From the NCBI GenBank assembly GCA_022842625.1, contig JALHPG010000028.1:1-32284 (forward strand): a DNA stretch of 32,284 bases, given 5' to 3'. This document shows positions 24,523 through 32,284 of the stretch, in pieces; the first letter of the stretch is position 1, and the number at the start of each line of letters is the position of its first letter. A program made the translations under genes and the position numbers. A model generated the notes under the pieces. That model was not told where the DNA came from, did no database searches, and worked only from the letters and a program-made list of their open reading frames with translations. The DNA is from Bacteroidia bacterium (GTDB lineage Bacteria; Bacteroidota; Bacteroidia; B-17B0; Aurantibacillaceae).

Positions 24523-25059
24523 TTATGCCAGAACGTAAATTTCTTTTAAATTCCTTCCTTGCCCATCATAATCTAATCCATATCCTACAACAAAATCATT
24601 TGGGATCTTCATTCCAAAATAATCAATTGTAAATTCTTTGTTATACGATTCAGGTTTTAACAAGACAGTAGCAACTTTTATTTGTTTAACATTTTTACGA
24701 TTCAATACAGTAATTAATTTCTCTAATGTAATTCCTGTGTCAACAATATCTTCAACTATTACAACTGTTCTTCCGGTAATATCTTCTGTTAAACCAATTA
24801 ATTCAGTAACAGTTCCACTACTTGTTGTGCCATGATAACTCGCCACTTTAATAAAAGATATTTCGCAAGGAATTGAAACTTCTTTTAAAAGATCTGCTGC
24901 AAACATAAAAGACCCGTTTAACACAACTAAAAAAAGTGGTAAATCTTTTTCAAGTTCAACGTTAATTGTGTTGGCAATATTTTTTACAGCATCAGAAATT
25001 TGTTGTTGCGAAATATATGGCTTAAATTGCTTATCTTTTATTGTAACGATTTTACTCAT
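24523..25059 (-). CDS. hpt: Hypoxanthine phosphoribosyltransferase
   Basis: 178 residues from the ATG at 25059 (MSKIVTIKDKQFKPY). The longer open frame to 25248 would add 63 residues unlike the family and overlap tsaC on the other strand, so it is rejected. The PRPP-binding signature VVIVEDIVDTGITL is present, with the upstream LFLVVLNGSFMFAADL strand-loop and the C-terminal VGYGLDYDGQGRNL purine-binding segment typical of HPRT. The enzyme salvages hypoxanthine or guanine to IMP or GMP in the cytoplasm. A TATATTTG promoter element lies only 8 bases before the ATG, so the transcript would be nearly leaderless. It heads hpt-adk, both in purine metabolism, with tsaC divergent 46 bases away. Confidence 0.95.
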   Translation of the reverse strand: MSKIVTIKDKQFKPYISQQQISDAVKNIANTINVELEKDLPLFLVVLNGSFMFAADLLKEVSIPCEISFIKVASYHGTTSSGTVTELIGLTEDITGRTVVIVEDIVDTGITLEKLITVLNRKNVKQIKVATVLLKPESYNKEFTIDYFGMKIPNDFVVGYGLDYDGQGRNLKEIYVLA

Positions 25060-25067
25060 AACGTAAA

Positions 25068-25075
25068 CAAATATA
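25068..25075 (-). promoter_or_regulatory. Bacteroidota -7 element for hpt, near-leaderless
   Basis: TATATTTG on the minus strand is an exact TAnnTTTG match ending 8 bases before the hpt ATG (25059). If transcription starts at the usual distance of a few bases, the leader is only about 3-6 nucleotides. Confidence 0.45.
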
Positions 25076-25105
25076 AGGTTTTTTGATATTTGAATATTTG
25101 CAATT

Positions 25106-26062
25106 GTGGCAGAAATAGGAAAAAATATTGATTTTGCGGCTGATTTACTTCTAAAAGGTAAATTGGTTGCTATCCCAACCGAAACGGTATATGGCCTTGC
25201 TGCTAACGCACTAAACGAAAAAGCCGTACTTTCCATTTTTGAAGCCAAACAACGACCTTTCTTTGACCCTCTGATAATTCACCTTGCGGATATAGACAGT
25301 GTTTGTGAATATGCCGAACTGAAGGATGAGCGCTTGAAAAAATTGGCGAAAACATTTTGGCCCGGACCATTAACCTTGTTATTGCCAAAAAAAGACATTA
25401 TTCCAAATATTGTTACTTCAGGCTTGGAAAGGGTTGCAGTGAGAATACCTAACCATCCTCTTACACTTGAATTGCTAAAAAAAATAAATATTCCATTAGC
25501 GGCACCCAGCGCAAACCCTTTTGGCTATGTGAGCCCTACAAAACCAGCACACGTTGAGGATCAGCTTGGAAACAAAATAGATTACATTATAGATGGCGGT
25601 TCATGCAATATTGGCTTAGAATCAACCATTATAGGAATTGAAGGAGATGCCGTGTGTGTGTATCGATTAGGCGGCCTGGCCATTGAGGATATAGAATCAA
25701 TAATAGGAAAGGTTGAATTGCGCATTAACAGTTCAAGCGACCCAAAAGCTCCCGGACAGTTAAAAAGCCATTATGCGCCTAGTAAACCATTATTTATTGG
25801 AGATATTAATGATTTGATACTTCGACATTCGACAAAAAAAATTGCAGTTATTTGTTTTGGTGAAGAAAATTTTTCAAACGAAGGTTTAATTGTTTTTAAC
25901 CTTTCAAGAAAAAAAAATTTGGCCGAAGCTGCAATAAATCTATTTAAATTTTTGCGAGAAGCTGATGAATGTTTGGCAGAGGTTGTACTTTGTCATCAAC
26001 TCCCTGATATTGGGTTAGGACGTGCTATTAATGACCGATTAAAAAGGGCTGCAGCCAGATAA
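25106..26062 (+). CDS. L-threonylcarbamoyladenylate synthase, Sua5 type
   Basis: 318 residues from a GTG start. The YrdC domain carries PTETVYGLAANALN (24-37) and EAKQRPFFDPLIIHL (46-60) with the lysine/arginine signature, plus ERVAVRIPNHPLT and LAAPSANPFGYVSPT in the ATP/threonine pocket. A C-terminal Sua5 domain begins near PGQLKSHYAPSKPLFI (about 212), which separates it from the short TsaC form. It makes threonylcarbamoyl-AMP from threonine, bicarbonate and ATP, the first step of t6A37 tRNA modification, in the cytoplasm. It is divergent from hpt and convergent with the PHP gene: only 8 bases separate the stops at 26062 and 26071. Confidence 0.95.
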   Translation: MAEIGKNIDFAADLLLKGKLVAIPTETVYGLAANALNEKAVLSIFEAKQRPFFDPLIIHLADIDSVCEYAELKDERLKKLAKTFWPGPLTLLLPKKDIIPNIVTSGLERVAVRIPNHPLTLELLKKINIPLAAPSANPFGYVSPTKPAHVEDQLGNKIDYIIDGGSCNIGLESTIIGIEGDAVCVYRLGGLAIEDIESIIGKVELRINSSSDPKAPGQLKSHYAPSKPLFIGDINDLILRHSTKKIAVICFGEENFSNEGLIVFNLSRKKNLAEAAINLFKFLREADECLAEVVLCHQLPDIGLGRAINDRLKRAAAR

Positions 26063-26070
26063 ATAATAAT

Positions 26071-27501
26071 TTATTCTACAACCAGTTTCTTGTATTTTGA
26101 TATTGTTTTAGTTTTTATTTCTAAAGTATACACTCCCGGTGAAATTTTTGATAGATCTAAATTAACATCTTTGTCGTAAAAAGAACTTTCTAAAACAATT
26201 CTTCCCGAAATATCCATTAGACTGATTTTATAATCATCACAATCAGTCATGCTAATATTTAATTTTTGATTAACAGGGTTCGGAAAAAAATTGAACTCAA
26301 AATCTTTTGAATATTCTTCAAAACCAATATCTATTGGGGTTGGCGAAGTGTTTCTATACCAAATTGGAGATGTTACGATCCAATCACCATCAGCTTGCAA
26401 TATTTCAACAAAATAATAATATTCCATGTTTTGTATCATGGGTGTTTGATCACTAAATGTTGTAGTATTATTATTTGATGAAGTGTAAACAACTTGAGGC
26501 AAAGTACCTGTTTGATTATTTATTCCTTTCCAAACCCTTATTGTTTGCGCCTGTTCCCCATCCATATCATTATGAACAATATTAAATACCGGGTTTGCTG
26601 TACCCGATAAAATAGAGCCCATTATATTTCCGTTGGTATTAAAATCGATCTTTGCATTCCAGTCATCACTTCCATAAAAATGCATTTGTTGCATGGCCGT
26701 GGTTAAATTAGGTCGTGTTAAAGAAGGCATAAGAACTACAAGGCGGCCACCGTTGCTTCTTCCAAAATTTGTATAATGATTATCATGATCATAACCAATA
26801 CCCAAGTGATAACCAACAGATAATAGTTTTGTATAATAGGCAAAATAATCTCCAACCGGATAATCATCATAATTTGTAAACGTACTAAATGCTAATCCAC
26901 TTCTTAGTGGTGTGCCAACAATTGCGCTGTCGTATGTAGCATTGTAGGGCGCGTTGGCTAGGGCGGTTGCAGAAGTTCCGTTGGTAGTAAAATCTGTAAA
27001 GCCCGGATGCGCTAAATAACAAAAGGCATTTGGATTATTTTTTACTTTTTTAAAGATGCCGTCATAATCATTTTTAGCATTATAAACATCATAATTATTA
27101 GCTTCCCAACCAATTAATTGATTAAAGCCATAAATAATTAAATGTCCGTTATAGGTAGAAGAAACGCCATATTCAATTCCAAACAAACTTAAAAATATTC
27201 CATCTTGATTAGCGTTATCAGCCATGGTTAAGCCCGGTTGAAAACTTTGAATTTGAAAACCAGGATTGTTATTATTAGAATAATGATTATGTTCGGAGAT
27301 CCCTAAAAAATTAAAATTCTGACTTAATTTTGCGTAAGCATAGGCACCAACCGGATTATTAACTCCACTCGTTAAAGAATCTTTACTTCCATCGCTAAAC
27401 CCTGTGTGCGAATGTAAATTACCAAAATAGTAATTATACGTTTGAGAAGAAATATGATTTGTAAGGAATAAAAATATTGAAAATAAAATTGATAATCTCA
27501 T
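26071..27501 (-). CDS. Secreted PHP-domain metallohydrolase with T9SS sorting tail
   Basis: 476 residues. After a signal peptide (cleaved near ISSQ) the PHP metal motif appears at once, GNLHSHTGFSDGS (H30, H32), then GISEHNHYS (E70, H71, H73), CYLAHPGFTDF and GIGYDHDNHY, all typical of CehA/McbA-type phosphoesterases. Residues 300-390 form a beta-rich module. The last 76 residues (FEFNFFPNPVNQKLNIS to KYKKLVVE, with LMDISGRIV and KISPGVYTLEI) are a type A T9SS C-terminal sorting domain, so the protein should cross the outer membrane by T9SS and be surface-attached or released. The substrate is unknown; phosphate or organophosphate scavenging is plausible. No other T9SS gene is in the window. 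Confidence 0.9.
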   Translation of the reverse strand: MRLSILFSIFLFLTNHISSQTYNYYFGNLHSHTGFSDGSKDSLTSGVNNPVGAYAYAKLSQNFNFLGISEHNHYSNNNNPGFQIQSFQPGLTMADNANQDGIFLSLFGIEYGVSSTYNGHLIIYGFNQLIGWEANNYDVYNAKNDYDGIFKKVKNNPNAFCYLAHPGFTDFTTNGTSATALANAPYNATYDSAIVGTPLRSGLAFSTFTNYDDYPVGDYFAYYTKLLSVGYHLGIGYDHDNHYTNFGRSNGGRLVVLMPSLTRPNLTTAMQQMHFYGSDDWNAKIDFNTNGNIMGSILSGTANPVFNIVHNDMDGEQAQTIRVWKGINNQTGTLPQVVYTSSNNNTTTFSDQTPMIQNMEYYYFVEILQADGDWIVTSPIWYRNTSPTPIDIGFEEYSKDFEFNFFPNPVNQKLNISMTDCDDYKISLMDISGRIVLESSFYDKDVNLDLSKISPGVYTLEIKTKTISKYKKLVVE

Positions 27502-27650
27502 ATACGAAAGGTAAGAAATAATAAGTTTAGTTATATATCCGGAATGTTATTTAACAATTTAATTACAAATGCCAAAAGAGAAAATTACTTATTGGTAATT
27601 CTTTACTTAAATGTTGTTTAATAAATGAAATTCTGATGAAAAAAGTGAGT

Positions 27651-27684
27651 TAATTAAAATAATAAATGAGTAGCCTTTTAATTA
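27651..27684. other. AT-only inverted repeat downstream of ispF
   Basis: TAATTAAAA (27651-27659) and TTTTAATTA (27676-27684) pair perfectly around 16 bases. It lies within the 245-base intergenic stretch 27502-27746, past the ispF stop, and could be a weak terminator for the ispF operon. Nothing else is recognised in that stretch. Confidence 0.35.
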
Positions 27685-27746
27685 TTCCTCTATTTAAGCA
27701 TTTTATAATCTAAATAGTTTACCTAAGCCTATACCAAGAAGGCCTA

Positions 27747-28226
27747 TTACTTCTTATAAATAAGCGCAACTGCGTAAGCATTTACGCCTTCTCCTTTACC
27801 AACATAACCTAACTTTTCGTTGGTAGTTGCTTTTATAGAAATTTCGTTTGGAGTAACCTCGCAAATTGGGGCTAAAATTTCTTGCATTTTTTTTATGTGC
27901 GGATTTATTTTTGGATCTTCTAAACTTAAAGTAGCATCAATATTACCAACGTAGTAATTATTTTCTTTTAATAGTTTTATAACTTCAGCTAATAACAATT
28001 TGCTATCTGCGCCTCTGTATTTTGGATCTGTGTTTGGGAAATGAAAACCAATGTCGCGTAAATTTGCTGCACCTAATAAAGCATCGCAAATGGCGTGTAA
28101 TAATACATCAGCGTCGCTGTGACCAACACAACCTTTATCAAATTCTAGTTTAATACCGCCTAACCAAAGCTCTCTTCCCTCTCCCAAAGGATGCACATCG
28201 TACCCAAATCCTACACGTATATTCAT
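27747..28226 (-). CDS. ispF: 2-C-methyl-D-erythritol 2,4-cyclodiphosphate synthase
   Basis: 159 residues, family length. The zinc site is DVH in GYDVHPLGEG (residues 9-11) with the second histidine in VGHSDADVLLHAICDALLGA; FHFPNTDPKYRGADS binds the diphosphate and ATTNEKLGYVGKGEGV is the C-terminal signature. It converts CDP-methylerythritol phosphate to the cyclodiphosphate in the MEP pathway of isoprenoid precursors. It is the last gene of hemL-pgk-lipoprotein-ispF; its start is 1 base after the lipoprotein stop, so translation is probably coupled. Confidence 0.97.
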   Translation of the reverse strand: MNIRVGFGYDVHPLGEGRELWLGGIKLEFDKGCVGHSDADVLLHAICDALLGAANLRDIGFHFPNTDPKYRGADSKLLLAEVIKLLKENNYYVGNIDATLSLEDPKINPHIKKMQEILAPICEVTPNEISIKATTNEKLGYVGKGEGVNAYAVALIYKK

Positions 28227-28227
28227 T

Positions 28228-28419
28228 TTATTGCTGTATGTTACATTTAGTATCGCCGGAAGAAAGATCCTGACAATATTTTTTTGCTTTATTTCGTGTT
28301 CCTTCTGTTTCGCCTGCTACGTAGGTTGTATTTGAATTTTTACATTCACAAACATAATTTTTCTTACAAGAAGTAAAGCCAATTGCAGAAAAAATCGATA
28401 TATAAATTAATGTTTTCAT
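28228..28419 (-). CDS. Small cysteine-rich lipoprotein, unknown function
   Basis: 63 residues. The signal peptide ends in a lipobox GFTSC with Cys18 the likely lipid site. The mature part of about 45 residues has four further cysteines: Cys24 and Cys26 in VCECKNS, Cys49 and Cys59, which suit two disulfides. No family is certain, though short lipoproteins with this CxC-then-two-Cys spacing are common in Bacteroidota. Its ATG overlaps the last base of the pgk stop (TAATG) and its stop is 1 base from the ispF start. This strict packing shows that it is a real gene expressed with them, although its role has no obvious link to glycolysis or isoprenoids. Confidence 0.75.
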   Translation of the reverse strand: MKTLIYISIFSAIGFTSCKKNYVCECKNSNTTYVAGETEGTRNKAKKYCQDLSSGDTKCNIQQ

Positions 28420-29612
28420 TATTCTTTTATAGCATCTACGCCCGGTAAAGTTCCTTGTTCAATATACTCTAATAATGCGCCACCGCCGGTACTCACATAA
28501 CTTACCTTTTCTGCTAAATTATATTTATTTATAGCAGCAACACTGTCGCCACCGCCAATTAAAGTGTAGGCGCCATTTTTTGTAGCCTCAACAATATCAA
28601 AAGCAGCTTGCTTGGTTCCGTTCTCAAAACTACTCATTTCAAAAACGCCCATTGGGCCGTTCCATAAAATAGTTTTAGAGTTTTTAATAATTTCGCCAAA
28701 GGTTTTAATTGTTTTTGGTCCAATATCTAAACCCATCCAACCATCAGGTATTTTATCAATATCCACCTCTTGTTTATTAGCATCGTTCGCAAAATTATCG
28801 GCAATAATTGCATCAACCGGTATACATAAATTTACACCTTTTGATTTTGCTTTAGTTATTAAATCTTTAGCAATTTCTAATCTATCATCTTCGCAAAGTG
28901 ATTTACCGATTTTACCACCCATAGCTTTTACAAAGGTAAAAGCCATACCGCCGCCAATTAAAATGTTATTTGCCTTACCCATTAATTGCTCGATAATTAA
29001 AATTTTATCGCTCACTTTGGCACCACCAACAATTGCTGTAAATGGTTTTTGAGTTTGATTTAAAACCTTATCAATACTCGCCACTTCGTTCGCCATCACA
29101 TAACCAAAACATTTTGCATCTGCTTTAAAATATTTTGCAATTACGGCAGTTGAAGCGTGCGCACGATGAGCGGTTCCAAAAGCATCGTTCACATAAATAT
29201 CTCCGTGTTTACTTAATTTTTCAGCAAAGGCTTCGTTACCTTTTTCTTCCTCTTTATAAAAACGTAAATTTTCCAATAACAAAACTTCACCAGACTTTAA
29301 TGCGGCAGATTGAGCAAATGCTTTTTCACTGATACAATCATCTGCAAATAAAACAGGCACTCCTAATTGTTTACTTAATTCTGAAATGATATGTTTTAAT
29401 GAATATTTATCGGTTGGTCCTTCTTTTGGTCGACCCAAATGACTCATTAATACAAGGCTTCCACCATCTTTTAAGATCTTCTTTAAGGTTGGAATGGCAG
29501 CTTTGATACGAGTTGAATCAGTAACTTCAAATTTATCATTTAAGGGCACATTAAAATCAACACGAACTACAGCGCGTTTGTTTGAAAAATTTATTGAGTC
29601 TACGGTTTTCAT
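28419..29612 (-). CDS. pgk: Phosphoglycerate kinase
   Basis: 397 residues, normal length. The N-domain opens [13 protein letters not shown], with [19 protein letters not shown] and [13 protein letters not shown] for 3-phosphoglycerate; the C-domain has [28 protein letters not shown] and [12 protein letters not shown] for ATP. It transfers phosphate between 1,3-bisphosphoglycerate and ADP in cytoplasmic glycolysis and gluconeogenesis. It starts 10 bases after hemL and its stop codon shares a base with the lipoprotein start, placing it in the middle of a four-gene unit. Confidence 0.98.
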   Translation of the reverse strand: MKTVDSINFSNKRAVVRVDFNVPLNDKFEVTDSTRIKAAIPTLKKILKDGGSLVLMSHLGRPKEGPTDKYSLKHIISELSKQLGVPVLFADDCISEKAFAQSAALKSGEVLLLENLRFYKEEEKGNEAFAEKLSKHGDIYVNDAFGTAHRAHASTAVIAKYFKADAKCFGYVMANEVASIDKVLNQTQKPFTAIVGGAKVSDKILIIEQLMGKANNILIGGGMAFTFVKAMGGKIGKSLCEDDRLEIAKDLITKAKSKGVNLCIPVDAIIADNFANDANKQEVDIDKIPDGWMGLDIGPKTIKTFGEIIKNSKTILWNGPMGVFEMSSFENGTKQAAFDIVEATKNGAYTLIGGGDSVAAINKYNLAEKVSYVSTGGGALLEYIEQGTLPGVDAIKE

Positions 29613-29622
29613 TTTTATAAAA

Positions 29623-30906
29623 TTAAACTAATTTTTTTAAACTTTTTTCGAATGCATTAATTGTTTTGTCAAGATCTTCATAAGAGTGTGCTTGGCTAAC
29701 AAAACCAACTTCGTAACCACTTGGGCCAAGATAAACACCATTTTCTAATAAGGCATGATATAATGTTTTAAAATAACTCATGCTATTTGCATCAATATCA
29801 TCGGCACTATCAATGGTTTCTTTTTCTGTAAATGCGATCCAGAAAATAGAACCCAAGCTAAATAACTTAAATAATTTAAACGGATTAATTTTATTAATAC
29901 CATTAACTAAATATTTTGTTTTTGTTTCAAGATCTTGATAAAAATTTGGCGCTAAACATTCGGTTAATTGCGCAATACCCGCGCTCATAGCAACAGGATT
30001 GCCGCTTAAAGTACCTGCTTGATAAACCGGACCATCGGGTGAAATGTGATTCATGATCTCTTTACTGGCACCATAAGCACCTACAGGAAATCCGCCACCA
30101 ATTATTTTTCCGTAAGTAATTATATCCGGTTGAATATTGTATAAACCTGCAACGCCACAAAAACCCATTCTGAAGCCACTTATTACTTCATCAAAAATTA
30201 ATAAGGTATTATTAGCCGAACATATTTCGCGTAAAAATTCTAAAAATTCTTTTCCTTGTAAAAGCAAGCCGTTGTTGGCTGGCACAGGTTCAATAATAAT
30301 ACAGGCAATTTGGTTCTTAAATTTTTCAAAGGCTTCTTTTACGGCATCTTTATTATGCAAAGGCACTACAATTGTTTCGTTCACAAAACTTTCGGGCACG
30401 CCTGCACTGCTAGAATTACCAAAGGTTACCAAACCACTTCCTGCCTTCACTAAAAGCGAATCAACGTGTCCGTGATAACAACCTTCGAACTTTAAAATTT
30501 TATTGCGTTTTGTATAACCACGTGCCAAGCGAATGGCACTCATTACAGCTTCGGTTCCACTGCTTACAAAACGTATCTTTTGAATAAATTTATTGTTTGA
30601 TAAAATTAGATCTGCCAATTGATTTTCTAATTTAGTTGGTGCACCAAACGACGTTCCATTGCGCATAGTTTTATCAACTGCATTTAAAACATTATCATTT
30701 GCATGACCTAAGATCAATGGCCCCCAGCTGCAGCAATAATCGGTATACTGATTTCCATCAGCATCCCAAATTTGAGAGCCTTTTCCTTTTTCAATAAAAA
30801 GAGGGTTTCCGCCAACACTTCTAAATGCACGAACCGGAGAATTTACACCTCCAGGAAAATATGTTTTTGCCTTTTCAAAAAGCTCGGCCGATTTATTTGT
30901 ATTCAT
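29623..30906 (-). CDS. hemL: Glutamate-1-semialdehyde 2,1-aminomutase
   Basis: 427 residues from the ATG at 30906. A longer frame reaches a TTG at 30933, but that codon lies upstream of a consensus -7 element (30921-30928), and 427 is the usual family length. Motifs: [17 protein letters not shown] near the start, [18 protein letters not shown] for PLP phosphate, [30 protein letters not shown] and the Schiff-base lysine in [14 protein letters not shown] (K267). The enzyme makes 5-aminolevulinate, the haem precursor, by the C5 route. It is the first gene of hemL-pgk-lipoprotein-ispF. Confidence 0.96.
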   Translation of the reverse strand: MNTNKSAELFEKAKTYFPGGVNSPVRAFRSVGGNPLFIEKGKGSQIWDADGNQYTDYCCSWGPLILGHANDNVLNAVDKTMRNGTSFGAPTKLENQLADLILSNNKFIQKIRFVSSGTEAVMSAIRLARGYTKRNKILKFEGCYHGHVDSLLVKAGSGLVTFGNSSSAGVPESFVNETIVVPLHNKDAVKEAFEKFKNQIACIIIEPVPANNGLLLQGKEFLEFLREICSANNTLLIFDEVISGFRMGFCGVAGLYNIQPDIITYGKIIGGGFPVGAYGASKEIMNHISPDGPVYQAGTLSGNPVAMSAGIAQLTECLAPNFYQDLETKTKYLVNGINKINPFKLFKLFSLGSIFWIAFTEKETIDSADDIDANSMSYFKTLYHALLENGVYLGPSGYEVGFVSQAHSYEDLDKTINAFEKSLKKLV

Positions 30907-30920
30907 AGAAAAAATTTTGT

Positions 30921-30928
30921 CAAAATTA
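30921..30928 (-). promoter_or_regulatory. Bacteroidota -7 element for hemL, decides its start
   Basis: TAATTTTG on the minus strand is an exact TAnnTTTG match 14 bases before the ATG at 30906. A TTG start at 30933 would lie upstream of it, so the ATG is favoured. Confidence 0.5.
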
Positions 30929-31093
30929 GACAAATAAATTAAAGTAATTGGCCACAGATCGCATAGATTAATACAAAATAATGGCTACTTTCTAAAATCT
31001 AAATTTTATTAAAAAGTGTTAAACAAACTATTTAAAATATTTTTCTATTATTGTGGCGCAATTATTGGTATTTTTAACCTAAACAAATTAATC

Positions 31094-31609
31094 ATGAAAA
31101 AAATAATTATAGCCCTTTTATTAGTAAGTTCATTTGCGTTTACATCTTCACGTGGAGACGGTGATAAGATCCCTTCGGTTACGGTTAAAAAGTTAGACGG
31201 AACTAAAATAAATACCAACACTTTTTCAAACGGTGGAAAACCAATTATTATAAGCTTTTGGGCAACATGGTGTAAGCCTTGCAAAAAAGAATTAGACGCT
31301 ATTCATGAAAATTATTCGGAGTGGCAAAAAGAAACCGGCGTAAAATTAATTGCCATGAGTATTGATGATGCGCGTAGCGCAGGAAAAGTGGTGACAGATG
31401 TTAAATCTAAAGGATGGGAATTTGAAGTTTATATTGACGAAAATTCTGATTTTAAACGTGCTATGAACGTTAACAATGTACCTCACACCTTTTTGGTAGA
31501 CGGTGCGGGTAAAATCGTTTGGAGCCACAATTCGTATACTGAAGGTGATGAAGAAACGCTTTATGAAAATGTGAAAAAATTAGCAAAAGGTGAGCCTTTA
31601 AAGCACTAA
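31094..31609 (+). CDS. TlpA-like thioredoxin-fold protein, exported
   Basis: 171 residues from the ATG at 31094 (MKKIIIALLLVSSFAFTSS), chosen because it gives a proper signal peptide; the longer frame from 31016 adds an unrelated hydrophobic leader. The redox site is WCKPC in ISFWATWCKPCKKELDAI, with the cis-proline loop NNVPHTFLVD and the strand LIAMSIDDARS, all thioredoxin/TlpA features. Such proteins reduce or exchange disulfides in the periplasm, e.g. for cytochrome c maturation. A -7-like TATTTTTA is upstream. It is 55 bases before the DUF6029-like gene on the same strand. Confidence 0.93.
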   Translation: MKKIIIALLLVSSFAFTSSRGDGDKIPSVTVKKLDGTKINTNTFSNGGKPIIISFWATWCKPCKKELDAIHENYSEWQKETGVKLIAMSIDDARSAGKVVTDVKSKGWEFEVYIDENSDFKRAMNVNNVPHTFLVDGAGKIVWSHNSYTEGDEETLYENVKKLAKGEPLKH

Positions 31610-31624
31610 TAAAATAGCGATATA

Positions 31625-31649
31625 AATTTTTGTTTTTAACACAAAAATT
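31625..31649 (+). other. AT-rich hairpin between the TlpA-like and DUF6029-like genes
   Basis: AATTTTTGT (31625-31633) pairs with ACAAAAATT (31641-31649) around a 7-base loop. It has no clear T-run after it and is too AT-rich to be sure; a weak terminator or processing site. Confidence 0.35.
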
Positions 31650-31664
31650 AGCTTATTTTACCAC

Positions 31665-32270
31665 ATGTTAAATAAAAATTTCAAAAGTAGCTTTATAGCT
31701 ACTTTTTTATTGATTACGATTCTAAATGGTTTTAACGCAAGCGCACAATCTATTCCAGATGATGCAGGTTCTGTTCATGGTTATTTTCAGATAGACGCTC
31801 AGTATTACAAACCCGATAGTTTGATCGGAGCTCCTGTAGTTCCTGAAAAAATGCTGTCGAATGCTTTTGGTAACATCAACTATACAAAAGGGAAATTCTC
31901 TGCCGGTATAAGGTATGAGGCCTACAACAATGTAATGCAAGGTTTTGATACGCGTTACAAAGGACAAGGAATCACAAATCGTTTTGCGCGATATAGCGAT
32001 AAGCTTTTAGACATAACAATTGGTAACGTTTACGAGCAGTTTGGAAGTGGATTAATATTTAGAACCTATTACGAACCCGGTTTGTTGTTCGATAATTCGC
32101 TAGATGGAATAAGCGTAGTATCTAACCCTGTTAAAGGCTTAACTTTAAAAGGATTGGTTGGCAAGCAAAGATCCTTTTTTACCACCGGACCGGGAATTGT
32201 ACGCGGTTTTGACGGGGAATTTAATATTAACGAAGCGCTAGATTCTCTTACTAAAAACATTAAAACGAAG
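31665..32270 (+). CDS. DUF6029-like probable outer-membrane protein, 5' part (truncated by assembly end)
   Basis: 202 codons from ATG 31665 to the window's last genomic base. A signal peptide is seen in residues 1-28 (FIATFLLITILNGFNASAQ). The mature part matches my memory of DUF6029: GSVHGYFQIDAQYYKPDSLIGAPVV, NYTKGKFSAGIRYEAYNN, NRFARYSD, NVYEQFGSGLIFRTY, LKGLVGKQRSFFTTGPGIVRGFDGE. The strand pattern and aromatic girdle suit an outer-membrane beta-barrel. The true C-terminus is outside the window; the last 14 bases are adapter, not coding. Its position next to a TlpA-like gene recurs in Bacteroidota, again from memory. Confidence 0.8.
31683..31708 (+). terminator. Terminator-like hairpin inside the signal-peptide codons
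   Basis: AAAAGTAGCT (31683-31692) pairs perfectly with AGCTACTTTT (31697-31706) around TTAT, and six T residues run across its 3' base (31703-31708). It lies at codons 7-15 of the DUF6029-like gene, so it is either a coincidence of the codons or an attenuator. Confidence 0.45.
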
Positions 32271-32284
32271 AGATCGGAAGAGCA
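32271..32284 (+). other. Illumina TruSeq adapter remnant (not genomic)
   Basis: AGATCGGAAGAGCA equals the first 14 bases of the TruSeq read-1 adapter (AGATCGGAAGAGCACACG and on). It sits at the very end of the window. Confidence 0.93.

Noticed and set aside
24523-25248. Long hpt frame with 63 extra N-terminal residues
   Set aside because: The extension overlaps tsaC on the other strand and lies upstream of a consensus promoter element; the family length fits the ATG at 25059.
30907-30933. TTG start extending hemL by nine residues
   Set aside because: It lies upstream of a -7 element at 30921-30928, and the family length fits the ATG at 30906.
31016-31093. Longer N-terminus of the TlpA-like protein
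   Set aside because: The ATG at 31094 gives a clean signal peptide; the extension has no such pattern and a -7-like element sits within it.

Overview
The window is AT-rich chromosomal DNA from a member of the Bacteroidota, probably Flavobacteriales-like. The grounds are: a type IX secretion (T9SS) sorting tail on one exported protein; Bacteroidota-type -7 promoter elements (TAnnTTTG) upstream of many genes; little sign of Shine-Dalgarno sequences; many Bacteroidota-restricted families (DUF6134-, DUF6029- and DUF7793-like proteins, a beta-flower repeat protein); and the lemA-TPM-TPM and hpt-adk-obg gene orders. The genus cannot be told from the sequence. The last 14 bases match the start of the Illumina TruSeq adapter, so the right edge is an assembly artefact inside a gene.

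Layout. 1-3.6 kb (+): end of a cold-shock-domain protein, a secreted DUF6134-like protein, a cation diffusion facilitator, an unknown secreted protein, an SRPBCC/AHSA1 protein and an acidic protein. 3.6-5.4 kb (-): lemA and two TPM-domain genes. 5.6-8.3 kb (+): a class V aminotransferase-fold protein, an unknown exported helical protein and a beta-flower repeat protein. 8.4-10.2 kb (-): a DEAD-box helicase and a cytochrome c-like lipoprotein. 10.3-11.9 kb (+): a DODA-type extradiol dioxygenase and a small NADP oxidoreductase. 11.9-12.5 kb has no gene but is full of palindromes: a 78-bp dispersed repeat, two look-alike terminators and a 195-bp cluster of four GTCCC/GGGAC hairpins bounded by 11-bp inverted repeats. 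12.5-17.6 kb (-): a small unknown protein and a 1492-residue alpha-2-macroglobulin with an intact thioester motif. 17.8 kb (+): a DUF7793-like protein. 18.2-22.0 kb (-): a LolA-like protein and a large Asp-box (BNR/VPS10) repeat protein. 22.2-25.1 kb (-): hpt, adk and obg, where adk carries a 143-residue lysine-rich tail. 25.1 kb (+): tsaC/Sua5. 26.1-27.5 kb (-): a PHP metallohydrolase with a T9SS tail. 27.7-30.9 kb (-): the tightly coupled run hemL-pgk-lipoprotein-ispF. 31.1 kb to the end (+): a TlpA-like thioredoxin and a truncated DUF6029-like protein.

Most of the window is housekeeping and cell-envelope genes. I see no phage, integrase, transposase, CRISPR array, tRNA or rRNA. The items that depart most from expectation are the adenylate kinase with a histone H1-like tail, the palindrome-rich intergenic block at 12.0-12.5 kb, the thioester macroglobulin with a long low-complexity insert, and a terminator-like hairpin inside the signal-peptide codons of the last gene. 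Three start codons were moved from the longest open frame (hpt, hemL, the TlpA-like gene) on family length, promoter position or signal-peptide grounds.
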